From: Bacteroidales bacterium UBA1458
GTDB lineage: Bacteria; Bacteroidota; Bacteroidia; Bacteroidales; VadinHA17
Direction of reading: 5' to 3'
Assembly (NCBI GenBank): GCA_002325785.1
Contig: DCSU01000158.1
Span: 30,141 to 69,472, forward strand
Length of the DNA stretch: 39,332 nucleotides
This document shows, in pieces, positions 1 through 8,130 of this stretch. The notes beneath the pieces are model-generated. The model worked only from the letters and a program-made list of their open reading frames with translations. It searched no databases and was not told where the DNA came from. Numbering within the stretch: position 1 is the stretch's first letter; the number at the start of each line of letters is the position of its first letter. The position numbers and the translations under genes were made by a program.

Positions 1-74
1 TTACGGACCTTCGACTTTACGGACTTTCGACTTAATAGACCCTCAGACCCTCAGGCCTTCTGACCTTTAGACTT
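1..74. repeat. Degenerate short tandem repeats at the end of the glycosyltransferase gene
   Basis: Read on the minus strand, the tract is built from variants of AAGTCGAAAGTCCGTA and AAGGTCAGAAGGCC. The 16-base unit occurs twice with one difference at positions 2-33, followed by looser GGGTCTGA and AAAGGTCAG variants. The last eight or so codons of the glycosyltransferase gene, encoding a Lys-rich tail, lie inside this tract, so the repeat has run into the coding end. The tract starts at the window edge and probably extends further left. What it does is unknown; it is too degenerate for a CRISPR and shows no hairpin. Confidence 0.6.
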
Positions 75-1472
75 CTTTTTACTCTGGAAACCGCTTCTCT
101 CTGCCTTTCCCCATCCCTTCTTTCCGCGCATGGCCTCAAGGTTACCCCTTACGGCAAAATAGGTATGAACCGGGTAGAAGAAGGGCTCGAGCATGGCCGT
201 GCCTATCAGTCGAAGTACATCCCGTTTCCTGCGGTACTTGTGGAATGTTATCTCCTCAAAGAGGACAGCCCAGGTGGTCAGACTGACAGCAAAGCTATAG
301 ACGAAGAGGAACAGCAGCAGGAAGAATGGCAGGTTCAGAGAGCCGGTTATTGTGAGGTAAACGGTATAGATCATACCCAGGAAGGCAATCAGGGGCGCGG
401 CCCACTCAAACAGGAGCCAGTACGGGTAACCCAGCAGGCCGAGACGGCCATAATGGCTGTTGAGCATCATCTTGCGGTGTGACCAGAGTGACTCTATAAG
501 GCCCCTGGTCCATCTTGTTCTTTGCTTGCGCATCGATTTGAGGTCAGAGGGCACCTCTGTCCAGCAGAGCGGGTCAGGGATGTATGTGACCTCGTAGTTC
601 TCCTTGTGTTCAGCCATGTAGCGTCTCATCCTAAGTACCAGCTCCATATCCTCTCCCACAGTCTTAACGTTGTAGCCCCCGGCCTTGATAACTGTCTCGC
701 GATCAAACATCCCCATTGCTCCTGAGATGAGCATCAGCCCGTCGAGGTGACTCCATGCCATGCGGCCAAGGAGGAACGCGCGGGTATAATCAAGAACCTG
801 CAGCCGTGGCAGGAATTTCTTTGGCAGGTTAATCTGCTGAATATGTCCGCGTTCGATATCACATGAGTTGACAATACGTATAACACCGCCGGTACCGATG
901 ACCTTCTTGTCCTTCTCCTCTAGGAAGGGCTTGACGAGCTTAAGGATGGAGTCGGCCTCTATTATTGAGTCCGCATCAATGGTCACTATGAGATTACTGC
1001 GGCTGATATTGATACCCGCATTGAGCGAGTCAGCCTTGCCTCCGTTGTTCTTGTCTATTACGGTAAGGCGGTTGTAAGCAGGGTCTTTCGACTTGTAAAC
1101 GCCCCTGATTCTTTCGCAGGGGATCCGGTAATCAAAGTAATAGTTGACCCTCACCAGTTCGTATGATTCCCTGATCTTTTCAAAGGTATTGTCCGTTGAT
1201 CCGTCATTGACGATGATCACCTCAAAGTTGTTGTAATAGAGTGAGAGCAGGGTCCGGATATTGTCAATTATAGTCTTGCTCTCATTGAAAGCAGGTGCAA
1301 TGATGGTGATGCGCGGACTGAGGGGGGAGAGCACCAGCGAGTTGTAGTTGACATAACTGTTCTTGCGCAGGTATTTCCTGAGTGCCAGCGCCGAGTGAAT
1401 GCCAAGCAGCAGGTATGACCCGAAGAGTACAAGGGTCAGATAGAATATCAGATGTGCAAAGATAAATCCCAT
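51..1472 (-). CDS. Membrane family 2 glycosyltransferase (PgaC/BcsA-like)
   Basis: A processive-type inner-membrane glycosyltransferase of 473 residues, likely to polymerise a beta-linked polysaccharide from a nucleotide sugar. Visible in order are an N-terminal membrane segment (residues about 5-30), the GT2 core with VNDGSTDNT (near 90), the DADS metal-binding motif (near 165), a GED motif (near 273) and QRTRW (near 318, the QxxRW signature of processive synthases). Two or three hydrophobic segments follow at about 345-415. Architecture and length resemble PgaC/IcaA poly-N-acetylglucosamine synthases, but the sugar cannot be told from sequence. It is the last gene of a four-gene operon, 5 bp after the SPOR/HEAT gene. 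No PilZ domain is visible. Its Lys-rich C-terminus is encoded by the repeat tract at the window edge. Confidence 0.88.
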   Translation of the reverse strand: MGFIFAHLIFYLTLVLFGSYLLLGIHSALALRKYLRKNSYVNYNSLVLSPLSPRITIIAPAFNESKTIIDNIRTLLSLYYNNFEVIIVNDGSTDNTFEKIRESYELVRVNYYFDYRIPCERIRGVYKSKDPAYNRLTVIDKNNGGKADSLNAGINISRSNLIVTIDADSIIEADSILKLVKPFLEEKDKKVIGTGGVIRIVNSCDIERGHIQQINLPKKFLPRLQVLDYTRAFLLGRMAWSHLDGLMLISGAMGMFDRETVIKAGGYNVKTVGEDMELVLRMRRYMAEHKENYEVTYIPDPLCWTEVPSDLKSMRKQRTRWTRGLIESLWSHRKMMLNSHYGRLGLLGYPYWLLFEWAAPLIAFLGMIYTVYLTITGSLNLPFFLLLFLFVYSFAVSLTTWAVLFEEITFHKYRRKRDVLRLIGTAMLEPFFYPVHTYFAVRGNLEAMRGKKGWGKAERSGFQSKKKSKGQKA

Positions 1473-1477
1473 GGTAT

Positions 1478-3211
1478 TCAGTATATCCTGCGGTCAAGCA
1501 CGTGCCTGACTATGATGTTATAGTTTTTATACTCCGACTTCATTACTTTGACAAGAGCCTGCACCCCGACCTCTCCCATATTCTCAATAGCCTTGACGGC
1601 CTCTATCTGCAACTGCACGTCGTCTTCCTTGTCAAGCACCAGCTTCAGGAATCCCAGCATGGATTGCTCAGGCATCTTCCCCATTGATTTTACTATCTCG
1701 AGGCAGTTATTGTATTCCTGGAACTTATACATGCGCTTCATGGTCTCCAGCGTACTTCTCAGGTCGAGGTCGCCGGCCACCTCCACCGCCAGCTGACTCA
1801 CCCGCTGGTCGCGGTGCAGAAGCACCTTTCTTATCTCCGGTTCAGCCTCCTTCTGTTTGAATTCCCTGATCATCCTGAGGGCGAACATAACTACCGTCGG
1901 GTTGGATGAGGAAAGCCATTTCTGGAAATCGGGGACAGGTATCTCATGCTGTATGATAAGGTCATGAAGGGTAATCTGTTCCCACAATGAGAAGGGCCTC
2001 TTCATCTGTGACAGGAAATCAAAGTGGTTCTCATCGCTCAGTCTGACCAGGGATATCTGTGCCTCCATCCTGAGGATCTCATTTTTGGAATTGAGGACCG
2101 CGTACATTTCATCGTTACCGTCCCTGATACCCATGAAGGCCAGTTCCCTGAAGCCCTTGATCTTCTTGTGCCACTTAATGCTCCGGGCCCTGGCCAGGGA
2201 GTCCACATCAAGATTCAGCTCCCTGTAAAGCTTCATCAGCTTCGCCTCTGATTCGCCCTTGAGGTTGACGCTGACGTCTATCATCTGGTCAATGAGCACC
2301 TGTCTGCGGTAATCATCTGAGGCTATCTTTCTGAAATCATCCGATCCTGTATTTCCGAAGAGATAATCGATAATAAGCGACTGGTACTGTTCGAGAAGAT
2401 ACTGCCTGAGCCTGGCCTCCTTCTCCATCCTGTTCCTGTTGAGGAGGATGACAACCAGGAGGACTATCATTGTGATAAACGATCCGATGATGGTAAATAT
2501 CAGGGCATTGACCAGTGCTACTGATTTGCCGAAATAGTTGTAGCGGGCGAGCCATGGGCTGTTCCCCCTGAGGAAGAATAGGTTGCTGAAATTACGCCTG
2601 ACAGGTGTGTTTTCAGCCGTGAAAGTTAAGGAATCAGGTTCTGCTGTCTGTGCCGCCGCCGACAATTCTTTTCCGCTTACAGCCGGTTCTTCAGTTAGGG
2701 CATCAGCCGGTTCTGCGGGGAGTTTTTCTTTTGGCTGGTCCCCTTCCGGATTTTCACGTGAGGTCGCAGCCGTTTCATCGGCAACCGGTGATTCCTGTGC
2801 AACCTCCGACCCGGTGGAATATGTTGCCACTCTTTCAGTTTCAGGGAAGTATACCGGTATATAAAGGCAGGGCGAGCTCTCTCTCAGGGCGCCGTTAATG
2901 AAAACCTTGAACATTTTTGCATCCTCAATCACCTCCACCGGTATCCCGAGCATCTCGGTAAGTCTCTTCTGCATTGCTTCAGCGTTTGCCCGGCGGTTGA
3001 AGGCACCCATCTGAATTGCAAAATTTCCGCGTGAGAGTGATACCAGCCCGTCAACAGTCAGTTCAGAAGGGAATGATGAGAGTACTGTCACTGCCGCTTC
3101 AGGAATGACAGCATTAATTGAGTCGGCTTCAGAGGCCCTGGTCAGGATAATAGCCTGCATTGGTACATTGTGAAAGGCCAGAGCCAGCAATATGGTAAAA
3201 ATCATCTTCAT
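1478..3211 (-). CDS. SPOR - transmembrane - HEAT-repeat protein
   Basis: A 577-residue protein with an unusual layout. Residues 1-20 form a signal peptide or first membrane anchor. Residues about 62-110 (GNFAIQMGAFNRRANAEAMQ onward) resemble a SPOR peptidoglycan-binding domain. A Pro/Glu/Ala-rich linker covers about 130-205, a strong membrane segment about 231-258, and a basic/charged stretch follows. From about 370 to the end are helical pairs of HEAT type (repeated 'VRLS', 'ALRMIREF', 'LAVEVAGDL', 'AVKAIENMG'). The likely topology puts SPOR in the periplasm and HEAT in the cytoplasm. The gene overlaps the YaiO barrel gene by 4 bp and precedes the glycosyltransferase by 5 bp, so it may couple synthase to the outer-membrane exit. 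No enzyme motif is visible. The function is inferred from position only. Confidence 0.8.
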   Translation of the reverse strand: MKMIFTILLALAFHNVPMQAIILTRASEADSINAVIPEAAVTVLSSFPSELTVDGLVSLSRGNFAIQMGAFNRRANAEAMQKRLTEMLGIPVEVIEDAKMFKVFINGALRESSPCLYIPVYFPETERVATYSTGSEVAQESPVADETAATSRENPEGDQPKEKLPAEPADALTEEPAVSGKELSAAAQTAEPDSLTFTAENTPVRRNFSNLFFLRGNSPWLARYNYFGKSVALVNALIFTIIGSFITMIVLLVVILLNRNRMEKEARLRQYLLEQYQSLIIDYLFGNTGSDDFRKIASDDYRRQVLIDQMIDVSVNLKGESEAKLMKLYRELNLDVDSLARARSIKWHKKIKGFRELAFMGIRDGNDEMYAVLNSKNEILRMEAQISLVRLSDENHFDFLSQMKRPFSLWEQITLHDLIIQHEIPVPDFQKWLSSSNPTVVMFALRMIREFKQKEAEPEIRKVLLHRDQRVSQLAVEVAGDLDLRSTLETMKRMYKFQEYNNCLEIVKSMGKMPEQSMLGFLKLVLDKEDDVQLQIEAVKAIENMGEVGVQALVKVMKSEYKNYNIIVRHVLDRRIY

Positions 3212-4299
3212 CTCACTTTCCCTATTCCTCTGATGATAGAGACGTTGCCCTCAAACCTGCTGCGATAATCCGAAGCGGCATAATTCTCATATGAAAATCC
3301 GGTACCCACCCTGACTGACCAGTAGGAGTTGATCTGGTTAAAGTATGTCAGCCTGATGCTTGCAGCCTTCTGCCTTTCGAGATCAGTTATAATGTCATAT
3401 GGTTCATCGGGGGCGGTTCCGGCTCCGAGAGTCAACTGCAGGTAATCGGTTGTACCGAAGTATCTTCTTGCATTGACAAAAAACGAGGTGGTTACGCCTA
3501 TATCCTTAAAATAGAAATAGCTTCGGCCGGAGAACCACCAGTTATTCAGGTATTTTTCAACCGAGATTGTACCGATCCAAATGCTTTGATGAAAATAGTA
3601 ATAGTTGGCTCCGGCTGAGACGGCCCATCCTTTGGGGAGTGTCTGCCACAGTTCGAGAGCGGCCCTGTGGCGGGGGAACCATGTGCCGGGGCTGTAGGCG
3701 TATGCCACATAGGCATAGTTCGTTTTTGTGAGTTCGGGCCAGGCTTCCGCCGCAAACTGATAGTCAGTGCCGGTCAGGTTTGAAGGTTCTCCCAGGGTGA
3801 TATGCCCGAGGTTCACTGATGCCACGGCCTGGCCCCATGAAAAGCGATGTCCGGCCCCCAGAGTGAATACTTGCCACAGCCTGTCATAAGGCTCTGAATA
3901 GGTATCGAACAGATAGCCTGCCCTGATATCTGTTGGGGGAGTGATTTGCTGCGACCTGTCGCGCGACCAGCGTCTTATGTCTCTCAGGGCTTCGAGTGCA
4001 TCGCTGTTATCAGGGTCAGTAATGAGGAGAGTATCAATAACAGCGGCACCCTCTTCATAATGACCCTGCCAGGCAAGTATCCTGCCAAGCAGCACCCTTG
4101 CGTCGCCGTAAGCGGGAAACTGCCTGACAAGGTCGCGGGCTGAGGGTTCAGCCCCGGCATAGTCGCCGGAAAGCGCCAGTGATCTTATCCTTGAGTACTC
4201 CTCTTCAGGGTTGGTAATAGTCTGAGAATAGAGTCCGCTCCCGGTCAGAGCCGCAATGAAAATTGTTATCAGCAATAATCTTATACTCCTGTGATGCAT
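3208..4299 (-). CDS. YaiO-family TPR plus outer-membrane beta-barrel protein
   Basis: A 363-residue exported protein. Residues 1-25 form a signal peptide ending in GLYSQ. Residues about 30-115 carry TPR-like helical pairs (ALSGDYAGAEPSARDLVRQ, then a second pair with AWQGHYEEGAAVID). From about 122 to the C-terminus, alternating aromatic/polar strands (YYYFHQSIW, WWFSGRSYFYFKD, YLQLTLGAG) indicate a beta-barrel like that of YaiO. TPR plus barrel is the design of PgaA/BcsC-type polysaccharide exit pores, though shorter here. It is the second gene of the operon, 3 bp after the receiver gene. A role as an outer-membrane exit or anchor for the polysaccharide is inferred. Confidence 0.82.
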   Translation of the reverse strand: MHHRSIRLLLITIFIAALTGSGLYSQTITNPEEEYSRIRSLALSGDYAGAEPSARDLVRQFPAYGDARVLLGRILAWQGHYEEGAAVIDTLLITDPDNSDALEALRDIRRWSRDRSQQITPPTDIRAGYLFDTYSEPYDRLWQVFTLGAGHRFSWGQAVASVNLGHITLGEPSNLTGTDYQFAAEAWPELTKTNYAYVAYAYSPGTWFPRHRAALELWQTLPKGWAVSAGANYYYFHQSIWIGTISVEKYLNNWWFSGRSYFYFKDIGVTTSFFVNARRYFGTTDYLQLTLGAGTAPDEPYDIITDLERQKAASIRLTYFNQINSYWSVRVGTGFSYENYAASDYRSRFEGNVSIIRGIGKVR

Positions 4300-4302
4300 A
4301 AC

Positions 4303-4665
4303 TTATATGAGGGTTACCGCAGCCCTGATCTTGCTGATCAGGTCTTCCGGGTCAAATGGCTTTGTTATATAACCGCTTACCTTCATCTCCCCTGCCTGTC
4401 GCTGTACCTGTGGGTCACTGAAGGCGGAAACGATAAGAACAGGCGTCTGCTTCTTCAGGTCTGTACGGAGAAACCTGATAACTTCCAGTCCGCTGTGGTA
4501 AGGAAGGTGAATATCAACAATCAAAACATCGAAATCGGTCTTCCGGAGCATCTCGATAGCCTTGTGTCCGTCGCTTACTGTTACGGGATCAAACCCCTCT
4601 CTTTCAAGAACTACAGACATGGCTCTCAGCGCCAGTTGATTATCTTCACAGATAAGTATCTTCAT
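4303..4665 (-). CDS. Receiver-only response regulator
   Basis: A 120-residue stand-alone CheY-like receiver domain with no output domain. The acidic pocket (E7, D8), phospho-acceptor D51 in LIVDIHLP, switch residue S80 and K102 in TKPFDP are all present, so it should be phosphorylated normally. It is first in the operon with the barrel, SPOR/HEAT and glycosyltransferase genes. That points to allosteric control of polysaccharide synthesis by phospho-signalling rather than direct gene control. No histidine kinase is adjacent; an orphan kinase lies 20 kb away at 25043-27139, but there is no evidence that it is the partner. No convincing promoter was found in the 176 bp upstream. Confidence 0.93.
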   Translation of the reverse strand: MKILICEDNQLALRAMSVVLEREGFDPVTVSDGHKAIEMLRKTDFDVLIVDIHLPYHSGLEVIRFLRTDLKKQTPVLIVSAFSDPQVQRQAGEMKVSGYITKPFDPEDLISKIRAAVTLI

Positions 4666-4841
4666 TAGTGTTTTAGTTCTGACCTCCCGTTTACAATAGT
4701 ATTGAGGCTGATATGAGGCCTCAGTTATACGACCGCCAAAAATGGCTCTTTTTATGCTCCCAGCAAAGAAAAGGCACCCTCAATTTGACCTGTGTTGATA
4801 AATCGGTGATAACCCACCTTCACGGTACGACTAAAAAAAAC

Positions 4842-7800
4842 CTAAAGTTCCTTAATCCTCAGGTTCCGGAACCTGACCACAGATCCATGACCCAGAAAAC
4901 CTATGTGTCCCTTGCTGTTCTTCAGTCCGGGGTGATCCTTCCCGTCGATTGTTCCCTTCTCTATTGCTTCGGCAATGTCACCGTCAACAATAGTGGCACC
5001 ATTCAGAACCACCTTTATCCTTGTTCCCTTTACGGTCACCTCCTCATAGTTCCATTCGCCAACAGGTCTGAGGAATCCTCTTCTTGCAGGTATGACCCCG
5101 TAGACCGAACCGTGGTACTGATAGGGCTCCAGATCTGCAAAGATAGCTGCGGTATTATCGAGGATCTGCAGTTCCATGCCCACATAGGCGGCATCGCCTT
5201 CCTTCGGTGTCCGGATGGCGAGTCCGTTGTTGGCCCCCGGGGTGAGCTGAAACTCAAAGCGGAAGATAAAATCGGAATATTCCTTCACGGTGTACAGGTT
5301 TCCGCCGCTGTCATCTCCGGGCTTGATCACAATCATGCCATCCTCAACCGTGTATGAGACTTTGTTGCCATCCCAACTGTTGAGATCACTTCCGTTGAAG
5401 AGAGAGACGAAACCCTCCTCTTTCTCCTTCGGCGTAAGGACATATTCGGCAGACTTTATCTCACGTATATATATATCCCTGAAATTCAGATCGGTACCAT
5501 GAGCTTGAAGCTCCACTGCTCCCTTTTCGAATATAGGGATGGTTCTGTCCCAGTAGTTCTCCATGATCACATTGTCTGTCACCATCTCGCCATTAAGCCA
5601 TACAGAGACCCTCTCTCCTGTCATAAGGATACGGAAAGTATTCCATTGACCGACCGGATTATCTGCCACAGAAAGAGGTGCTGATGGATTAATCTGGTTG
5701 TTATAGAGTCCGCCTGAGCCCACCTGTGCACCGGCGTCTGTGCGTGATGTGTCCCATATCTGCACCTGTGGTGACCCGCGCAGGTAGATGCCGCTGTCGC
5801 CATCCCTGGTAATGCGCCAGTCGACATACATCTCAAAATCGCCGTAATCCTTTACGCTGCACATATTATCACCTGACCCGCTGAACCATATCATGCCATC
5901 CCTGACGCTCCAGTTATTCATCATCCTGATGTCAGCCTCCTTCTGCCTTGCGGCCAGTTCCTTCGCTTTCATCGCTTCCCTGGTAACAGGGTTGCCGACC
6001 AGCCCTTTCCACCCGGTAAGGTCGCGCCCGTTGAAAATAGATTCAAATTCTTCATCATCAGGCAGTTTCATTGATGCCACAGCCTCTTCAGCAGCTCTCA
6101 TGACCTCCTCTGCGGGATCTGAGAGGTACTGTGAGATGAAGAACCCAGCCTGTCGTATATCCAGGGCAGCAGCCATCGCAATCATCTCAGCCTTCGCGTC
6201 CGGTGCCATGGCATATGGAGCTATATCTTTAAGCAGCAGCAGCTTGCGCTCAGGGGTGACGGTAGCCATGGAGACCATTCTAAGATAGGCGTCAAAAGCC
6301 GGCCTGCCGAAGGTTTTGTTTCCTGAGACGCAGATATCATAAAGGGCTGACGCGGCTGAATGATCTGACCAGTGAGAAAGCGCATCAAAACAGACATCGC
6401 GTGTCAGAGCATCGCCGTTTTCAAACTCGTACGCCACCCGCTTCAGTGCTTCATCTCCTCCTGTGGTAGCCAGCAGGGGCATGAGCCTAAGCTTATCTCT
6501 GCTCTTTCCAAGGGCCTCAAGTATCATATCAGACCTTTTTGCCGGATCGTCACTGCGCATTGCGGCACTCAGCAGGGCACGCTGCAGTACGGTAATCTCG
6601 CCCTTCTCAGACGTCTGCTCAAGCAACTGGATTATCTGCGGCTGATCGTCCCATGAGGCCAGAGAAGCCAGCGAGGTCAGTGCTGCTGCTCTCACAGCCA
6701 TATCCTCCGCTGCGGTAAAGGGGTAAACCGTATTGAAATAATCGGTATCGCCTGACCAGGAAAGAAGCCACAACAGGGTTACGGTAGCGTGACCTCTTGA
6801 GGCCGTCAGTTTATCCGCCACCCTGGCCATGCTGGTGCTGTCGAGTATTGTTGTAAGGGCGTTGGCCGCTGCACGGTGGCCCTCTTCATTTTCATACTTC
6901 ATTATCCAGGCCAGAAGCGGATCCACTGCTCTTTCACCCTGCAGTTTGGCAAGGGCCGTGACGGCCTCCCCGGCCAGATTCTGTTCCGGATCGTTCAGGA
7001 CCTTCATCATAAGCGGAACGGCAAGTTCATCTCCCCTTTCGCCCAGCATGAAGAGTATCCCGGGTCTGGCATCACTGCTGACCTTTGCATACCTGTTAAT
7101 CCATTTTTTTGTCACGTCACTACCCGGCATGGCAGCTGCCATCCGCAGCGCTCCTCCGCGTACCGCCACATCCTGATCATCGGCAGCCTCGAGCAGCATG
7201 TTCAGGGCACCATTGCCCTTTACCGCGGTTATGACACTCATTGCGGCCAGGCGCTGACTGGCCGTCGCAGGCGTATTACTTTTTGAAATGACCAGGTCTG
7301 TAATCTTCTCCATCTCCCTTGCATTGCCTGCAAGGCCTGCATTTCCTGCATAGAGTAATAACGACTGCACTGCACCTGTGGGATCCCATTTATAAGAGAC
7401 CATCTCCGCCGCCTGCAACAGCAGAGGACCCGCTTTTGGATCACCCGTTGATGCCATGGCAAAGAGTGCTGCCGTCCGCTCTGCTTCGGAGCCCTTTTCA
7501 TTCCAGGCAATATAGCTGTCAAGCGCGCCGGGATAATTGTTTTCCGCAAGAGCAACCATTATCTGGGCGGCACAGGGTGATGATGAGGCTCTAAGCACTG
7601 ATGCCAGCAGATCAAGGGCAGCGTCGTTCCCTATAGACTGCAGGGTCATGACCGCGTCATCACAGCTCTCATCACTGCCTGCAAAGATGCTGAGCGCCTT
7701 TACTGCATCACCAGACCCTATCAGGTTAAGCTGTCTCATGAAGAAAACCCTCACATCCCTGTCTGTGGCAGCATTCATAAATTTGATGCACTGCTTCTCC

Positions 7801-8108
7801 CACTCTCTCACACGGGTGTCATCCTTATCACCCGATAGATGAGCCGTGAGTGATGAGACGGCATAACGTGCCCTGACATCGTCACCGGTGCCGGCAGGCA
7901 ACACCTGTCCGCATATGATACCGGTTCCCTCCTCACCCAGCGAGTACATCTCTTCCATGAGACGTGCGGTAAGCTCCCTGCTGTCTGACGGCAGCCTGGC
8001 CAGCAGATCGGCCACCCGCGTCTCAAGGGTCCTAACATCCTGGGCATTGAGAGCTGCATGGAGCAGCAGCACAGCCGAGACAGTCAATAACGTTCTGAGT
8101 CTGTTCAT
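4842..8108 (-). CDS. Exported HEAT-repeat protein with two DUF1080 (3-keto-glycoside hydrolase/lyase-like) domains
   Basis: A 1088-residue protein. The signal peptide is residues 1-22 (cut after LNAQ). A long alpha-helical HEAT/armadillo-type array fills about 25-690 (recurrent 'AVRAAALTSLASL', 'LAGEAVTALAKL' patterns). Two DUF1080 jelly-roll domains follow, the first from about 698 (SIFNGRDLTGWKG) and the second from about 898 (SLFNGSDLNSWDG). DUF1080 proteins of Bacteroides have been linked to cleavage of 3-keto-glycosides formed by Gfo/Idh/MocA oxidoreductases, and such a gene lies 22 bp upstream in the same operon. The first DUF1080 domain has an insert of about 30 residues rich in Ala/Lys before the first strand. 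Periplasmic or surface location is inferred from the signal peptide. The substrate is unknown. Confidence 0.88.
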   Translation of the reverse strand: MNRLRTLLTVSAVLLLHAALNAQDVRTLETRVADLLARLPSDSRELTARLMEEMYSLGEEGTGIICGQVLPAGTGDDVRARYAVSSLTAHLSGDKDDTRVREWEKQCIKFMNAATDRDVRVFFMRQLNLIGSGDAVKALSIFAGSDESCDDAVMTLQSIGNDAALDLLASVLRASSSPCAAQIMVALAENNYPGALDSYIAWNEKGSEAERTAALFAMASTGDPKAGPLLLQAAEMVSYKWDPTGAVQSLLLYAGNAGLAGNAREMEKITDLVISKSNTPATASQRLAAMSVITAVKGNGALNMLLEAADDQDVAVRGGALRMAAAMPGSDVTKKWINRYAKVSSDARPGILFMLGERGDELAVPLMMKVLNDPEQNLAGEAVTALAKLQGERAVDPLLAWIMKYENEEGHRAAANALTTILDSTSMARVADKLTASRGHATVTLLWLLSWSGDTDYFNTVYPFTAAEDMAVRAAALTSLASLASWDDQPQIIQLLEQTSEKGEITVLQRALLSAAMRSDDPAKRSDMILEALGKSRDKLRLMPLLATTGGDEALKRVAYEFENGDALTRDVCFDALSHWSDHSAASALYDICVSGNKTFGRPAFDAYLRMVSMATVTPERKLLLLKDIAPYAMAPDAKAEMIAMAAALDIRQAGFFISQYLSDPAEEVMRAAEEAVASMKLPDDEEFESIFNGRDLTGWKGLVGNPVTREAMKAKELAARQKEADIRMMNNWSVRDGMIWFSGSGDNMCSVKDYGDFEMYVDWRITRDGDSGIYLRGSPQVQIWDTSRTDAGAQVGSGGLYNNQINPSAPLSVADNPVGQWNTFRILMTGERVSVWLNGEMVTDNVIMENYWDRTIPIFEKGAVELQAHGTDLNFRDIYIREIKSAEYVLTPKEKEEGFVSLFNGSDLNSWDGNKVSYTVEDGMIVIKPGDDSGGNLYTVKEYSDFIFRFEFQLTPGANNGLAIRTPKEGDAAYVGMELQILDNTAAIFADLEPYQYHGSVYGVIPARRGFLRPVGEWNYEEVTVKGTRIKVVLNGATIVDGDIAEAIEKGTIDGKDHPGLKNSKGHIGFLGHGSVVRFRNLRIKEL

Positions 8109-8130
8109 GATTATCGTGTTGTTTAATATT

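Noticed and set aside
4704..4723. Hairpin TGAGGC/GCCTCA between the receiver and DUF1080 genes
   Set aside because: Short stem with a 9-nt loop and no T-run; not convincing as a terminator or operator.
4713..5357. Plus-strand frame of 214 codons
   Set aside because: Antisense to the second DUF1080 domain, with no recognisable features.
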